From positions 26,632 through 90,631 of the forward strand of contig NZ_WWGX01000022.1 in assembly GCF_009862265.1 (NCBI RefSeq): 64,000 nt of DNA, in the 5' to 3' direction. Each line of letters opens with the position of its first letter. Positions within the stretch are counted from its first letter, which is position 1. This DNA comes from Streptomyces sp. SID8352. Lineage in GTDB: Bacteria > Actinomycetota > Actinomycetes > Streptomycetales > Streptomycetaceae. The notes under the pieces are model-generated. The model was given only the letters and a program-made list of their open reading frames with translations, was not told the DNA's origin and did no database searches. Below are positions 23,974-33,330 of the stretch, in pieces. The position numbers were made by a program, and so were the translations under genes.

Positions 23974-25182
23974 TCAGGAGCCCGTGGCCACGGGCAAACC
24001 CTCCCGGCAGATGCCGCTCCGGCGGGCGCAGTCGACCGAGCGGTAGGCGCCGACACCGATCGCGGCGAAGTTGCGGAGGCTGTCGGTGCCGGGCACGAAG
24101 TACCCGGCGTGCCCCCGGGCGTCACGGGCCGACAGCACCCGCGCGCCGAAGGCGGGGGAGACCGGGTCGGCGCCGTGCCCGAGCCCGCCGACCTCCAGGT
24201 TCGGCACGTCCTCGATCCAGTCGTCGGCGTCCCGCATGGCCCACACCCGGGCCGCGGTGCGCAGCCGGGCGGCGTTGTCGGCGCGCATCCCGGGGCTGCC
24301 GGCCACCGCTATGTCGGTGACCCTGCTGGGCGCCGTACGGGCGGCCAGACCGCAGACCACGGAGCCGTAGCTGTGGCAGAACAGGGCGACCGGACCGGTC
24401 CCGGGCAGCGCCCGCAGCAGGGCGTTGAGCCGTAGGGCGCCCCGCTCGGCGCGGGTCGCGGTGGCGGCCTCGATACCGAGTCCGGCGGGGGAGACGTAGT
24501 CGGCCCAGGCGATCACGGCGGTGCGGGTGGCGGGGCCCGCCGTACGCTCCGCCGCGTACAGCGACCTGGCCATGCCGACGGGGGCGGAGTGCGCCCGGTG
24601 GGTGCGCTGGAAGGTGAGCAGGCCGGTGTCGACGCCGGGGACGACGACGGAGACGCGGTCGGCGCGGTCGAGGTCGCCGAAGACCTCCGCGACCTTGCCG
24701 GCGCCGGCCGGGTCGAAGGCGAGGACGTTCCGGGAGGGGCTCAGCAGCGCGGTGTAGCGGTCGGCGCGGCGGCGGGCCTCCCGCTGTCCGGCGGGGGTGA
24801 GGCGCCGGTCGTGCGTGCGCTCCCGCTCCCCGGCGCGGGCCGCCTCCAGGGCGAACCGGTTGGCCCGGTAGCGGAGTTGGACGGGGGCGCCGTTCATGTT
24901 GCCGACGGCGAGGGGGAAGCGGTGGGCGAGGGCGAGGCGCTGCCCCTCGCCGAGGGAGGCGAAGAAGCGGGCGAGCCGGGCGGGGGCCGAGGCGGCGTCG
25001 GGCAGCCGCCGCCCGTCGATCCGGCCGTGCTGCCAGGCCGCGACGGAGGCTTCCAGGGCCGTCGTTCCCCGCTGGTTGCGCAGGGCCGTCCAGCCGGTGG
25101 TCGCCAGCATCACGAACACCACGGCCAGGGCGAGCAGGGTGCGCCAGACGTTCAGGTGCGGGGAGGTGTCGAAGGAAGTCAC
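23974..25182 (-). CDS. Membrane-anchored alpha/beta hydrolase (DUF1023-like)
   Basis: A 402-aa protein with an N-terminal membrane anchor (TLLALAVVFVMLATTGW, 15-31), so the catalytic part is probably outside the cell. The nucleophile elbow is CHSYGS (GxSxG-like with Cys at the first position). VVVPGVDTG and RVWAMRDADDWIEDVPN match the DUF1023 alpha/beta hydrolase family common in actinomycetes. Substrate unknown; an esterase or lipase on envelope lipids is plausible. The stop lies 76 bp from the start of the DUF4429 gene on the same strand, so they may be co-transcribed. Confidence 0.82.
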   Translation of the reverse strand: MTSFDTSPHLNVWRTLLALAVVFVMLATTGWTALRNQRGTTALEASVAAWQHGRIDGRRLPDAASAPARLARFFASLGEGQRLALAHRFPLAVGNMNGAPVQLRYRANRFALEAARAGERERTHDRRLTPAGQREARRRADRYTALLSPSRNVLAFDPAGAGKVAEVFGDLDRADRVSVVVPGVDTGLLTFQRTHRAHSAPVGMARSLYAAERTAGPATRTAVIAWADYVSPAGLGIEAATATRAERGALRLNALLRALPGTGPVALFCHSYGSVVCGLAARTAPSRVTDIAVAGSPGMRADNAARLRTAARVWAMRDADDWIEDVPNLEVGGLGHGADPVSPAFGARVLSARDARGHAGYFVPGTDSLRNFAAIGVGAYRSVDCARRSGICREGLPVATGS

Positions 25183-25709
25183 TGGGACGACACCCTAGGA
25201 GAGCGGCGGGGCCACGCGTGAGCCAAGTGACGCGGATCACGTTTCGTTTTCCTGTCAGAGGGTTAGGGCCTCTCGTTCGGATCATGCCGGGCTCGCGGGC
25301 CCGGGGGCGCGCACCACGGCCCGGCCCGGGGAAGGCACCCGACGCGTCCGGGTCCGGGCGGCGTCGCGGGCCGCGTCCGGGTCCGGGTGGCGTCGCGCGC
25401 CGTCGTCCGGACCCGGCGGAGTCGTGTGCCGCGCCCCTGCCCGTGGGAGGGGCGGCGACGGCGGCCGGTGCCGGGGGCCCGCTCGCCGCGGTCCGGCCCC
25501 GCGGAGCCGTGCGCGGCCCCCGGCCCGGGGGGAGCCCCGCGCACGGGCCCCGGCCCGGGGGAGCCCCGCGCACGGGCCCCGGCCCGGGGAACCCTGCGCC
25601 CCGCCCCTGCCTCTGCGCCCCGCCCCTGCCCCTGAGCCCCGCCCCTGCCCCTGCCCCCGGGCCCCGGCGCGGCCCCGGAACCGCCCGCCGCCCGTCACCC
25701 GCTGTCGGC
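25183..25709. other. Non-coding GC repeat region
   Basis: The 527 bp contain nothing that I accept as a gene. Between about 25514 and 25600 a 28-29-bp unit (GGCCCCGGCCCGGGGGAG core) repeats three times. From 25598 to 25665 a CCCCGCCCCTGCCCCTG array follows. The part near 25200-25265 (CAAGTGACGCGGATCACG) is less biased and probably carries the promoter of the upstream hydrolase gene. Confidence 0.65.
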
Positions 25710-26402
25710 TCAACGGCCCCCGGCGGCCGGGGAGGTGTGCCAGGCCCCGGTGAGCGCGGTCTCCACCCGGTCCAGGTGGGAGGTCGTGAGGTCGCGCAGT
25801 TCGGCCAGCCCGGCGTCGTCCCGTGCCGACCAGACCCGCTCGGCGGCCCGCAGCACCGCGCCGAAGACGGCCACCACCACCCGCGGCCGGGGGTCGGTGT
25901 CCGGGTCCAGGCCCTCGCGCGCGGCGATGATCCGCGCGATCTCCTCCTCCAGCTCGGTGGCGCGCCGCAGATGGGCGGCGAGGAGCGCGGGCGTGGACTC
26001 GACCGTCCGGTAGAAGCGCAGGTGCAGATCGAGCGGCACCACCTGGCCGACGGTCTCCTCTATGCCGTCCCAGCTCGCCGACAGGGCCCGGCGCAGGGTG
26101 TCCAGCGGCGCCTCCCCGGCCGGGCGGCGGCGCACGGACTCGACGAAGTGGGCCTCCGAGAGCCGCGCCGGGAAGAACGCGGCCTCCTCCTTGCTGGCGA
26201 AGTAGCGGAAGAAGGTGCGCTGGGAGACCTCGGCGGCCTCCACGATGTCGTCGACCGTCGTCTCCTCGTACCCGCGCTCGGTGAACAGCCCGAGCGCCGA
26301 CCGCAGCAGCGCGTCCCGGGTGCGCAGCTTCTTGCGCTCGCGCAGTCCGGGCCGGGGGCCCTCGGGCGTGCGCCCGGCCGCCGGTGCCGTGTCGACCGTC
26401 AT
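25710..26402 (-). CDS. TetR-family transcriptional regulator
   Basis: A 230-aa regulator with an N-terminal TetR helix-turn-helix (LLRSALGLFTERGYEETTVDDI, split as LLRSALGLFTERGYEE and TTVDDIVEAAEVSQRTFFRY) and a mainly helical ligand domain with the WSARDDAGLAEL C-terminal region. The ATG 26402 (MTVDTAPAAG) follows GGAGGAG by 8 nt, which decides it against an in-frame upstream ATG that would cross the promoter. It diverges from a DHA2 efflux pump. Three copies of a 10-bp palindrome in between make it the probable repressor of that pump and of itself. Confidence 0.9.
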   Translation of the reverse strand: MTVDTAPAAGRTPEGPRPGLRERKKLRTRDALLRSALGLFTERGYEETTVDDIVEAAEVSQRTFFRYFASKEEAAFFPARLSEAHFVESVRRRPAGEAPLDTLRRALSASWDGIEETVGQVVPLDLHLRFYRTVESTPALLAAHLRRATELEEEIARIIAAREGLDPDTDPRPRVVVAVFGAVLRAAERVWSARDDAGLAELRDLTTSHLDRVETALTGAWHTSPAAGGR

Positions 26403-26522
26403 CAACGTCTCTCCTCCGCCGGCCGCGTCCCCGCCGCCGTAGTCGTCCGCCCCCCGCGACGGCCCCTCCCGCGTGGCCGGACCTCGCGGTGTCGGTACCT
26501 CGCAGTTCAGGCGATAGCGGGA

Positions 26523-26600
26523 TGACATGTCAGTTACCGACTAGTGAACCCGTTTGTCAATTGTCAGTCGCTGTCATTAGCCTCCCCATATGACTAGTCA
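26523..26600. promoter_or_regulatory. Divergent promoter with three TGACTAGTCA-like operators
   Basis: For the efflux gene, TTGTCA (26554-26559), an 18-nt spacer and TAGCCT (26578-26583) put the start of the transcript at the ATG (6 nt later). The palindromes TGACATGTCA (26523-26532), CGACTAGTGA (26538-26547, 8/10 match) and TGACTAGTCA (26591-26600, overlapping the start codon) look like TetR half-site pairs. A TTGACA on the minus strand (26560-26555) may serve the regulator gene. Confidence 0.65.
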
Positions 26601-28206
26601 GACCACCATCGACAAGACGGGTCCGGAGGGCGACGCGCCCGGCCCGTCGGGGCCGGCCCGGTCCGCGGGGCTGCGCGGGCATCCGTGGGTCACCCTTGTC
26701 ACCGTCGCTGTCGGGGTCATGATGGTGGCGCTGGACGGCACCATCGTCGCCATCGCCAACCCGGCCATCCAGGACGACCTGGACGCCAGCCTCGCGGACG
26801 TCCAGTGGATCACCAACTCCTACTTCCTCGCCCTCGCGGTCGCGCTGATCACCGCGGGCAAGCTCGGTGACCGCTTCGGCCACCGGCAGACCTTCCTGAT
26901 CGGCGCGGCGGGCTTCGCCGTCGCCTCGGGGGCCATCGGGCTGTCGAGCAGCATCGTCATGGTCGTCGTCTTCCGTGTCTTCCAGGGCCTGTTCGGCGCT
27001 CTGCTGATGCCGGCCGCGCTCGGCCTGCTGCGGGCCACCTTCCCCGCCGAGAAACTGAACATGGCCATCGGCATCTGGGGCATGGTCATCGGCGCCTCCA
27101 CCGCGGGCGGCCCGATCCTCGGCGGCGTGCTGGTCGAGCACGTCAACTGGCAGTCCGTGTTCTTCATCAACGTCCCGGTCGGCATCGTGGCGCTGGTGCT
27201 CGGCGTGCTGATCCTGCGGGACCACCGGGCCGAGAACGCGCCGCGCTCCTTCGACGTCCTGGGCATCCTGCTGCTGTCGGCGTCGATGTTCTGCCTCGTC
27301 TGGGCGCTCATCAAGGCACCCGGCTGGGGCTGGGGCGACGGCACCACCTGGCTGTTCATCGTGGTCTCGGTGATCGGCTTCGTCCTGTTCGCCCTCTGGG
27401 AGAACAAGGTCCGCGAGCCGCTGATCCCGCTGGCGCTGTTCCGCTCGGTGCCGCTGTCGGCGGGCGTCGTCCTGATGGTGCTGATGGCCATCGCCTTCAT
27501 GGGCGGCCTGTTCTTCGTGACCTTCTACCTCCAGAACGTGCACGGTCTCAGCCCGGTCGACGCCGGTCTGCACCTGCTGCCGCTCACCGGCATGATGATC
27601 GTCGGCTCCCCGCTGGCCGGTGCCGCGATCACCAAGGTCGGCCCGCGCCTCCCGCTCGCCGCGGGCATGGTCTTCACCGCCCTCGCCATGTACGGGATCT
27701 CCACCCTGGAGACAGACACGGGCAGTGCCATGATGTCGCTCTGGTTCGCCCTGCTCGGCCTCGGCCTCGCACCGGTGATGGTCGGCGCCACCGAGGTCAT
27801 CGTCGGCAACGCGCCGATCGAGCTGTCCGGCGTGGCGGGCGGCCTCCAGCAGGCGGCCATGCAGATCGGCGGCAGCCTCGGCACCGCCGTGCTGGGCGCC
27901 GTCATGGCCTCCAAGGTCGACCGCGACCTCGGCGGCAACTGGACCGCCGCGGGCCTGGCCGAACTGCCGCCGGACCAGCTCCACCAGGCGTCCGAGGCGG
28001 TCCGGGTCGGTGTCCCGCCGGTGCCCGAGGGCACTCCGCCGGAGATCGCCGCGAAGATCGCCGGGGTGGCGCACGAGACCTTCATCTCCGGCATGAGCCT
28101 GGCCTCGCTGGTCGCCTCCGGGGTCGCGGTCGTCGCGGTGCTGGTCGCCCTCCTGGCCAAGCGCGGTGTCAACGCCGAGGCCGGTTCCGGCGTCGGCCAC
28201 ATCTGA
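26590..28206 (+). CDS. DHA2-family MFS drug exporter (EmrB/QacA type)
   Basis: A 538-aa proton-driven multidrug exporter with 14 predicted helices. The signature of helix 1 is seen as VALDGTIVAIANPAI, motif A as GKLGDRFGHRQTF, and the antiporter motif C region as GASTAGGPILGGVLVEH. The ATG carries no Shine-Dalgarno, and a -10 box lies 6 nt before it, so the message is likely leaderless. A divergent TetR gene and palindromes, one over the start codon, indicate drug-inducible derepression. Substrate unknown. It is convergent with aceE and shares a terminator with it. Confidence 0.9.
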   Translation: MTSQTTIDKTGPEGDAPGPSGPARSAGLRGHPWVTLVTVAVGVMMVALDGTIVAIANPAIQDDLDASLADVQWITNSYFLALAVALITAGKLGDRFGHRQTFLIGAAGFAVASGAIGLSSSIVMVVVFRVFQGLFGALLMPAALGLLRATFPAEKLNMAIGIWGMVIGASTAGGPILGGVLVEHVNWQSVFFINVPVGIVALVLGVLILRDHRAENAPRSFDVLGILLLSASMFCLVWALIKAPGWGWGDGTTWLFIVVSVIGFVLFALWENKVREPLIPLALFRSVPLSAGVVLMVLMAIAFMGGLFFVTFYLQNVHGLSPVDAGLHLLPLTGMMIVGSPLAGAAITKVGPRLPLAAGMVFTALAMYGISTLETDTGSAMMSLWFALLGLGLAPVMVGATEVIVGNAPIELSGVAGGLQQAAMQIGGSLGTAVLGAVMASKVDRDLGGNWTAAGLAELPPDQLHQASEAVRVGVPPVPEGTPPEIAAKIAGVAHETFISGMSLASLVASGVAVVAVLVALLAKRGVNAEAGSGVGHI

Positions 28207-28210
28207 GCGA

Positions 28211-28249
28211 CGGCGGCCGGTCCTCCCGTCGCGGGGGGACCGGCCGCCG
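28211..28249. terminator. Bidirectional terminator between efflux gene and aceE
   Basis: A perfect 13-bp stem (28211-28223 with 28237-28249) that extends inward by four more pairs around GTCGC. It lies between two convergent stops. Confidence 0.88.
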
Positions 28250-28269
28250 CGCTGCGCGGGGTGGTGCGG

Positions 28270-31017
28270 TCAGGCGTCGCCGCCCGCCGCCCCCGGGGCG
28301 GCCGCCTTCACATCGAGCAGCCCGTAGCGGTCCACCGCCTGCTTGAGCACCGACCGGTCGACCTTCCCCTCGCGCGCCAGCTCCGTCAGCACGGCCACCA
28401 CGATCGACTCCGCGTCGATGTGGAAGAACCGCCGCGCCGCGCCCCGGGTGTCCGCGAAGCCCCAGCCGTCGGCGCCCAGCGACTGGTACGTCCCCGGCAC
28501 CCACCGGGCGATCTGGTCCGGCACCGACCGCATCCAGTCGGACACCGCCACGAACGGCCCCCGGGCTCCGGCCAGTTTCCGCGTCACGTACGGCACCCGC
28601 TGCTCCTCCTCGGGGTGCAGCAGGTTGTGCTCCTCGCAGGCCACCGCCTCGCGCCGCAGCTCGTTCCAGGAGGTCGCGGACCAGACGTCGGCGCGCACGT
28701 CCCACTCCTCGGCGAGGACGCGCTGCGCCTCCACCGCCCAGGGCACCGCCACGCCGGACGCCATGATCTGCGCCGGCAGCGAGCCCGAGGTGCCCTCGCT
28801 GAAGCGGTGGATCCCCTGCAGGATGCCCTCCACGTCCACGTCCTCCGGCTCGGCGGGGTGCCGGATCGGCTCGTTGTAGACGGTGAGGTAGTAGAAGACG
28901 TCCTCGCCGTGCGGGTGCTCCTCGTCGCCGCCGTACATCCGGCGCAGGCCGTCCTCGACGATGTGCGCGATCTCGAAGCCGAACGCCGGGTCGTACGCCA
29001 CGCACGCCGGGTTGGTGGAGGCGAGGAGCTGCGAGTGGCCGTCGGCGTGCTGGAGGCCCTCGCCGGTCAGGGTGGTGCGCCCGGCGGTGGCGCCCAGCAC
29101 GAAGCCGCGGGCGAGCTGGTCGCCCATCTGCCAGAACTGGTCGCCGGTGCGCTGGAAGCCGAACATCGAGTAGAAGACGTAGACCGGGATCAGCGGTTCG
29201 CCGTGGGTGGCGTAGGCCGATCCGGCCGCGATCAGGGAGGCGGTGCAGCCGGCCTCCGAGATGCCGTCGTGGAGCATCTGCCCGGTCGGCGCCTCCTTGT
29301 AGGCGAGCAGCAGGTCCCGGTCCACCGACTCGTACTGCTGGCCCAGCGGGTTGTAGATCTTCGCACTCGGGAAGAAGGAGTCCATGCCGAACGTGCGGTA
29401 CTCGTCCGGCGCGATCAGCACGAACCGCCTGCCCAGCTCCTTGTCCCGCATGAGGTCCTTCAGCAGCCGCACGAAGGCCATCGTGGTCGCGATGGACTGC
29501 TGGCCCGACCCCTTCTTCACGGTCGCGTAGGTCGCCTCGCCGGGCAGGGCGAGCGGCTTCGACCGCACCAGCCGGGTCGGCACGTAGCCGCCGCAGCTCT
29601 TGCGGCGGTCGTGCATGTACTGCATCTCCTCCGTGTCCCGGCCCGGGTGGTAGTACGGCGGGGCGCCGGACTCCAGCTCCCGGTCGGAGATCGGCAGGTG
29701 CAGCCGGTCGCGGAAGCGCTTGAGGTCGTCGACCGTCAGCTTCTTCATCTGGTGCGTGGCGTTGCGGCCCTCGAAGTTCGGCCCCAGCGTCCAGCCCTTG
29801 ACCGTCTTGGCGAGGATCACCGTCGGCTGGCCCCGGTGCTCCTTGGCCGCCTTGAACGCCGCGTAGATCTTGCGGTGGTCGTGCCCGCCGCGCCCCAGGT
29901 GCAGGATCTGGTCGTCGGTCATGTGCTCGACCATGGCGCGCAGCCGGTGGTCGTCGCCGAAGAAGTGGTCGCGGATGTAGGCGCCGGACTCGGTCGCGTA
30001 GGTCTGGAACTGGCCGTCCGGCGTGGTGTTCATCCGGTTGACCAGCACACCGTCCCGGTCCTGGGCGAGCAGCGGGTCCCAGGAGCGGTCCCAGACCAGC
30101 TTGATCACGTTCCATCCGGCGCCGCGGAAGACCGACTCCAGCTCCTGGATGATCTTGCCGTTGCCGCGCACCGGGCCGTCCAGCCGCTGGAGGTTGCAGT
30201 TGACCACGAAGGTCAGGTTGTCCAGGCCCTCGCGGGCGGCGATGGTGAGCTGGCCCAGCGACTCGGGCTCGTCCATCTCGCCGTCGCCGAGGAACGCCCA
30301 GACATGGGACCGGGAGGTGTCCGCGATGCCCCGCGCCTCCAGGTAGCGGTTCATCCGCGCCTGGTAGATCGCGCCGATCGGGCCGAGCCCCATCGACACC
30401 GTCGGGAACTCCCAGAAGTCCGGCATCGAACGCGGGTGCGGGTAGGAGGACAGCGCGTGGGGCGCCTTGGACTTCTCCTGCCGGAAGCCGTCCAGGTGCT
30501 CCTCGGTCAGCCGGTCCAGCAGGAACGCGCGGGCGTAGATGCCCGGCGAGGCATGCCCCTGGAAGAAGACCTGGTCGCCGCCGTCGCCGCCGTCCTTGCC
30601 CCGGAAGAAGTGGTTGAAGCCCACGTCGTACAGGGAGGCGGAGGAGGCGAAGGTCGCGATGTGGCCGCCGACGCCGATGCCGGGGCGCTGCGCCCGCGAG
30701 ACCATCACCGCCGCGTTCCACCGGGTCGCGTTGAGGATCCTGCGCTCGATCTCCTCGTTGCCGGGGAAGAACGGCTCGTCCTTGGTCGCGATCGTGTTGA
30801 CGTAGTCGGTGCTGCGCATCTCGGGCACGGCCACGCGCCTGGCGCGGGCGCGCTCGATCAGCCGCAGCATCAGATAGCGGGCGCGCTCGCGCCCGCGCTC
30901 GTCGACGGCGGCGTCGAGCGAGTCGAGCCACTCCTGGGTTTCCTCGGGGTCGAAGTCCGGAACCTGACTCGGGAGGCCGCCGATGATGATCGGACTGCCG
31001 TCGGATGCGGAAGCCAC
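28270..31017 (-). CDS. aceE: Pyruvate dehydrogenase E1 component, homodimeric
   Basis: A 915-aa thiamine-diphosphate enzyme that decarboxylates pyruvate and acetylates lipoyl-E2, feeding acetyl-CoA to the TCA cycle and to the fab genes nearby. The ThDP/Mg motif is [12 protein letters not shown] followed by [31 protein letters not shown] and [11 protein letters not shown] are typical of the AceE family. GTG 31017 ([14 protein letters not shown]) has AAGGA about 6 nt upstream and gives the usual actinobacterial N-terminus. Genes for E2 and E3 are not in the window, which is normal for this form. It diverges from the DUF3052 gene. Confidence 0.96.
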   Translation of the reverse strand: MASASDGSPIIIGGLPSQVPDFDPEETQEWLDSLDAAVDERGRERARYLMLRLIERARARRVAVPEMRSTDYVNTIATKDEPFFPGNEEIERRILNATRWNAAVMVSRAQRPGIGVGGHIATFASSASLYDVGFNHFFRGKDGGDGGDQVFFQGHASPGIYARAFLLDRLTEEHLDGFRQEKSKAPHALSSYPHPRSMPDFWEFPTVSMGLGPIGAIYQARMNRYLEARGIADTSRSHVWAFLGDGEMDEPESLGQLTIAAREGLDNLTFVVNCNLQRLDGPVRGNGKIIQELESVFRGAGWNVIKLVWDRSWDPLLAQDRDGVLVNRMNTTPDGQFQTYATESGAYIRDHFFGDDHRLRAMVEHMTDDQILHLGRGGHDHRKIYAAFKAAKEHRGQPTVILAKTVKGWTLGPNFEGRNATHQMKKLTVDDLKRFRDRLHLPISDRELESGAPPYYHPGRDTEEMQYMHDRRKSCGGYVPTRLVRSKPLALPGEATYATVKKGSGQQSIATTMAFVRLLKDLMRDKELGRRFVLIAPDEYRTFGMDSFFPSAKIYNPLGQQYESVDRDLLLAYKEAPTGQMLHDGISEAGCTASLIAAGSAYATHGEPLIPVYVFYSMFGFQRTGDQFWQMGDQLARGFVLGATAGRTTLTGEGLQHADGHSQLLASTNPACVAYDPAFGFEIAHIVEDGLRRMYGGDEEHPHGEDVFYYLTVYNEPIRHPAEPEDVDVEGILQGIHRFSEGTSGSLPAQIMASGVAVPWAVEAQRVLAEEWDVRADVWSATSWNELRREAVACEEHNLLHPEEEQRVPYVTRKLAGARGPFVAVSDWMRSVPDQIARWVPGTYQSLGADGWGFADTRGAARRFFHIDAESIVVAVLTELAREGKVDRSVLKQAVDRYGLLDVKAAAPGAAGGDA

Positions 31018-31394
31018 GCTGTTCCTTCGCTGTCGGAGGGCCACGGACGCCGGATGAGGGCGCCGTTTCCCCATCGTGTACCTCATGGGGGCGGACGTCA
31101 TCTGTACCGTGGGGTAACCGGTCCCCGTCGGGGGCCGGGGCCGTGTTCATCCGGGTCTCGTACCCACGCAGGGTTCCCAAATGCGCAAACGGGGCAGATA
31201 GGTGTGGTGCACGTCACCTGCGGGCGGAACGGCGGTGCGGGAGTTGCGGCGACACGGCCGGGATCGTCACCGTTTCGGCGGTCCCGGAGGCCGGGTACTT
31301 GCGCGATCCGTCCCGCCCGTGTGGACTACGGCCAAGCCGTGCGCACGCGCGCGGCTCAAGAGACATTCACCGAGACATGATCAGGAGGCAACCC
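31018..31394. other. Divergent promoter region aceE / DUF3052 gene
   Basis: These 377 bp carry no gene. They contain the AAGGA ribosome site of aceE, a less GC-rich core near 31165-31220, and one Crp-type motif (listed separately). The plus-strand part 31230-31380 has no clear -35/-10 pair. Confidence 0.6.
31200..31219. promoter_or_regulatory. Candidate Crp (cAMP receptor protein) site
   Basis: GTGGTGCACGTCAC (31204-31217) fits the GTG(N)6GNCAC pattern that I recall for Streptomyces Crp. The surrounding 20 bp are an inverted repeat with 8 of 10 positions matching. It lies between aceE and the DUF3052 gene, a reasonable place to tie pyruvate oxidation to growth state. Prediction only. Confidence 0.45.
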
Positions 31395-31832
31395 GTGAGC
31401 GCGACCGCGGACCACGCGGAGGAGCGGACGAGCCCTGCCGCCAGGCTGGGGTTCCAGCCCGGACAGGTGGTCCAGGAGATCGGCTACGACGACGACGTCG
31501 ACCAGGAGCTCCGCGAGGCCATCGAAGGTGCCGTCGAGGGCGAACTGGTGGACGAGGACTACGAGGACGTGGCCGACGCCGTCGTGCTGTGGTTCCGTGA
31601 CGACGACGGCGACCTGACGGATGCGCTGGTGGATGCCACCACGTACATCGAGGAGGGCGGGTCGATCCTGCTCCTCACGCCGAAGACCGGCCGTCCGGGA
31701 TACGTCGAGGCCAGCGACATCTCGGAGGCCTCGACGACGGCGGGGCTGACGGCGTCCAAGAGCGTCAGCGTCGGCAAGGACTGGAGCGGCAGCCGACTGG
31801 CGACGCCCAAGGCCGCCAAGTCCAAGCGGTAG
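31395..31832 (+). CDS. DUF3052 family protein
   Basis: A 145-aa acidic cytoplasmic protein, conserved in actinomycetes (DUF3052). The N-terminal half has LGFQPGQVVQEIGYDDDVD, the middle VVLWFRDDDGDLTDALVDA, and the end a lysine-rich tail (KAAKSKR). No catalytic residues stand out. AGGAGG lies 6 nt before GTG 31395, a clear start. It is between aceE and a peroxiredoxin gene; this neighbourhood is stable in Streptomyces as far as I recall, but a shared function has not been shown to my knowledge. Confidence 0.85.
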   Translation: MSATADHAEERTSPAARLGFQPGQVVQEIGYDDDVDQELREAIEGAVEGELVDEDYEDVADAVVLWFRDDDGDLTDALVDATTYIEEGGSILLLTPKTGRPGYVEASDISEASTTAGLTASKSVSVGKDWSGSRLATPKAAKSKR

Positions 31833-31851
31833 CCGCCGGGCTCCGCAGCAT

Positions 31852-31896
31852 CCGGACCCGGGCGGGCCGGCCACGGTCGGCCCGCCCGCGGTCCGG
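31852..31896 (+). terminator. Terminator after the DUF3052 gene
   Basis: Inverted repeat 31852-31869 / 31878-31896 pairs over 18 positions with a single bulged G. It begins 19 bp after the stop codon. Confidence 0.75.
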
Positions 31897-31922
31897 GCAG
31901 ATCCCTGCGTAGGGTGGTTCCT

Positions 31923-31961
31923 GCGAATCACCCCACGGGTGTTCGAGCGAATCACCCCACG
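31923..31961 (+). promoter_or_regulatory. Direct repeat GCGAATCACCCCACG just upstream of the peroxiredoxin gene
   Basis: Two perfect 15-bp copies at 31923-31937 and 31947-31961, period 24 bp (about 2.3 helical turns), end 18 nt before the ATG. Each copy also pairs in part with a preceding GGGTG or GGTGTTCG to form an imperfect palindrome. A regulator site or a 5' UTR element is possible. Confidence 0.6.
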
Positions 31962-31979
31962 AAGGGACGGACAGGACCC

Positions 31980-32438
31980 ATGGCGATCCAGGTCGGCGAC
32001 AAGGCCCCCGACTTCGAGCTCAAGGACAACCACGGCGCCACCGTGAGGCTGTCCGACTTCCGCGGCCAGAAGAACGTCGTGCTGCTCTTCTACCCGTTCG
32101 CCTTCACCGGCGTCTGCACGGGCGAGCTGTGCGAGGTCCGCGACAACCTGCCGCAGTTCTCCGACCGCGGGACCCAGGTGCTGGCCGTCTCCAACGACTC
32201 CATCCACACCCTGCGCGTCTTCGCCGAGCAGGAGGGCCTGGAGTACCCGCTGCTCTCCGACTTCTGGCCGCACGGGGACGTCTCGCGCGCCTACGGCGTC
32301 TTCGACGAGGACAAGGGCTGCGCCGTCCGGGGCACCTTCATCATCGACCGCGAAGGGGTCGTCCGCTGGACCGTCGTCAACGGCCTGCCGGACGCCCGTG
32401 ACCTGAACGAGTACGTGAAGGCCCTCGACTCCCTGTGA
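31980..32438 (+). CDS. AhpE-type one/two-cysteine peroxiredoxin
   Basis: A 152-aa thioredoxin-fold peroxidase. The peroxidatic Cys46 lies in [17 protein letters not shown] with the conserved Pro and Thr, and Cys51 five residues on could act as resolving cysteine. [18 protein letters not shown] and [14 protein letters not shown] are standard peroxiredoxin segments. It would reduce alkyl hydroperoxides or peroxynitrite, probably with mycothiol/mycoredoxin or thioredoxin. The start is ATG 31980; longer in-frame reading would run into the upstream direct repeats, which are more likely regulatory. A palindromic terminator follows. Confidence 0.9.
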   Translation: MAIQVGDKAPDFELKDNHGATVRLSDFRGQKNVVLLFYPFAFTGVCTGELCEVRDNLPQFSDRGTQVLAVSNDSIHTLRVFAEQEGLEYPLLSDFWPHGDVSRAYGVFDEDKGCAVRGTFIIDREGVVRWTVVNGLPDARDLNEYVKALDSL

Positions 32439-32442
32439 CCCC

Positions 32443-32462
32443 GCCGCGCCCCGGGGCGCGGC
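32443..32462 (+). terminator. Palindromic terminator after the peroxiredoxin gene
   Basis: A 20-bp perfect palindrome centred at 32452/32453, 5 bp after the stop codon. As a hairpin it would need a loop taken from its centre. Confidence 0.6.
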
Positions 32463-32623
32463 ACGGGTGGCCGGAGTCCGCGGTCCGTCCCCGCACGGGG
32501 ACGCGCGGGGAGGGAACCCGTCACTAGGATCGGATCGTTGATCCGGTATCCACGCACGACACGCAACGCACGACATCCAACGCACCACGGGGCGATCCGC
32601 CCCTGGACACCAAGGGAGGACTC

Positions 32624-33199
32624 GTGGGAGTCAGCCTCAGCAAGGGCGGCAACGTTTCGCTGACCAAGGAGGCCCCCGGCCTCACCGCGGTCATCGTCGG
32701 ACTGGGGTGGGACGTCCGCACCACGACCGGCACCGACTTCGACCTGGACGCCAGCGCGCTGCTGCTGAACAGCACCGGCAAGGTCGCCAGCGACGGCAAC
32801 TTCGTGTTCTTCAACAACCTGAAGAGCCCGGACGGCTCCGTCGAGCACACCGGCGACAACCTCACCGGTGAGGGCGAGGGCGACGACGAGCTGATCAAGA
32901 TCAACCTGGCCACCGTGCCGGCCGACGTCGAGAAGGTCGTCTTCCCGGTGTCGATCTACGACGCCGAGAACCGCCAGCAGTCCTTCGGCCAGGTGCGCAA
33001 CGCCTACATCCGCGTCGTCAACCAGGCGGGCGGGGCCGAGATCGCCCGCTACGACCTGTCCGAGGACGCCTCCACGGAGACGGCCATGGTCTTCGGCGAG
33101 CTGTACCGGCACGGGGCGGAGTGGAAGTTCCGCGCCATCGGCCAGGGCTACGCCTCGGGTCTGCGCGGCATCGCGCAGGACTTCGGTGTGAACGTCTGA
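32624..33199 (+). CDS. TerD-family calcium-binding stress protein (copy 1)
   Basis: A 191-aa TerD domain protein. The paired calcium-binding loops are visible as [11 protein letters not shown] and [15 protein letters not shown], followed by [18 protein letters not shown] and the C-terminal [19 protein letters not shown]. TerD proteins bind calcium and take part in a membrane-associated stress response (tellurite, phage, colicin and developmental phenotypes are reported). GTG 32624 with GGGAGG 8 nt upstream. It is the first gene of a plus-strand ter group. The second copy begins 131 bp later and is closely similar throughout, indicating tandem duplication. Confidence 0.92.
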   Translation: MGVSLSKGGNVSLTKEAPGLTAVIVGLGWDVRTTTGTDFDLDASALLLNSTGKVASDGNFVFFNNLKSPDGSVEHTGDNLTGEGEGDDELIKINLATVPADVEKVVFPVSIYDAENRQQSFGQVRNAYIRVVNQAGGAEIARYDLSEDASTETAMVFGELYRHGAEWKFRAIGQGYASGLRGIAQDFGVNV

Positions 33200-33204
33200 C
33201 ACTC

Positions 33205-33288
33205 CGGGCGGCCGGGTCCGGCCGCCCGTCAGGGGCGACCGGGCCCCGGGCGTCCGGCGCCGCACCCCCGCCGTGCGGCGCCGGACGC
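33205..33288 (+). terminator. Two hairpins between the tandem terD genes
   Basis: Hairpin 1 (33205-33215 with 33218-33228, 11 bp) begins 5 bp after the stop. Hairpin 2 (33250-33265 with 33273-33288, perfect 16 bp, 7-nt loop) follows. Together they should end or attenuate transcription between the two terD copies, so the second copy probably has its own promoter or depends on readthrough. Confidence 0.75.
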
Positions 33289-33330
33289 GCACCACCACAC
33301 GAGCACCATCCCCGGGGAGGGACCAAGAGC

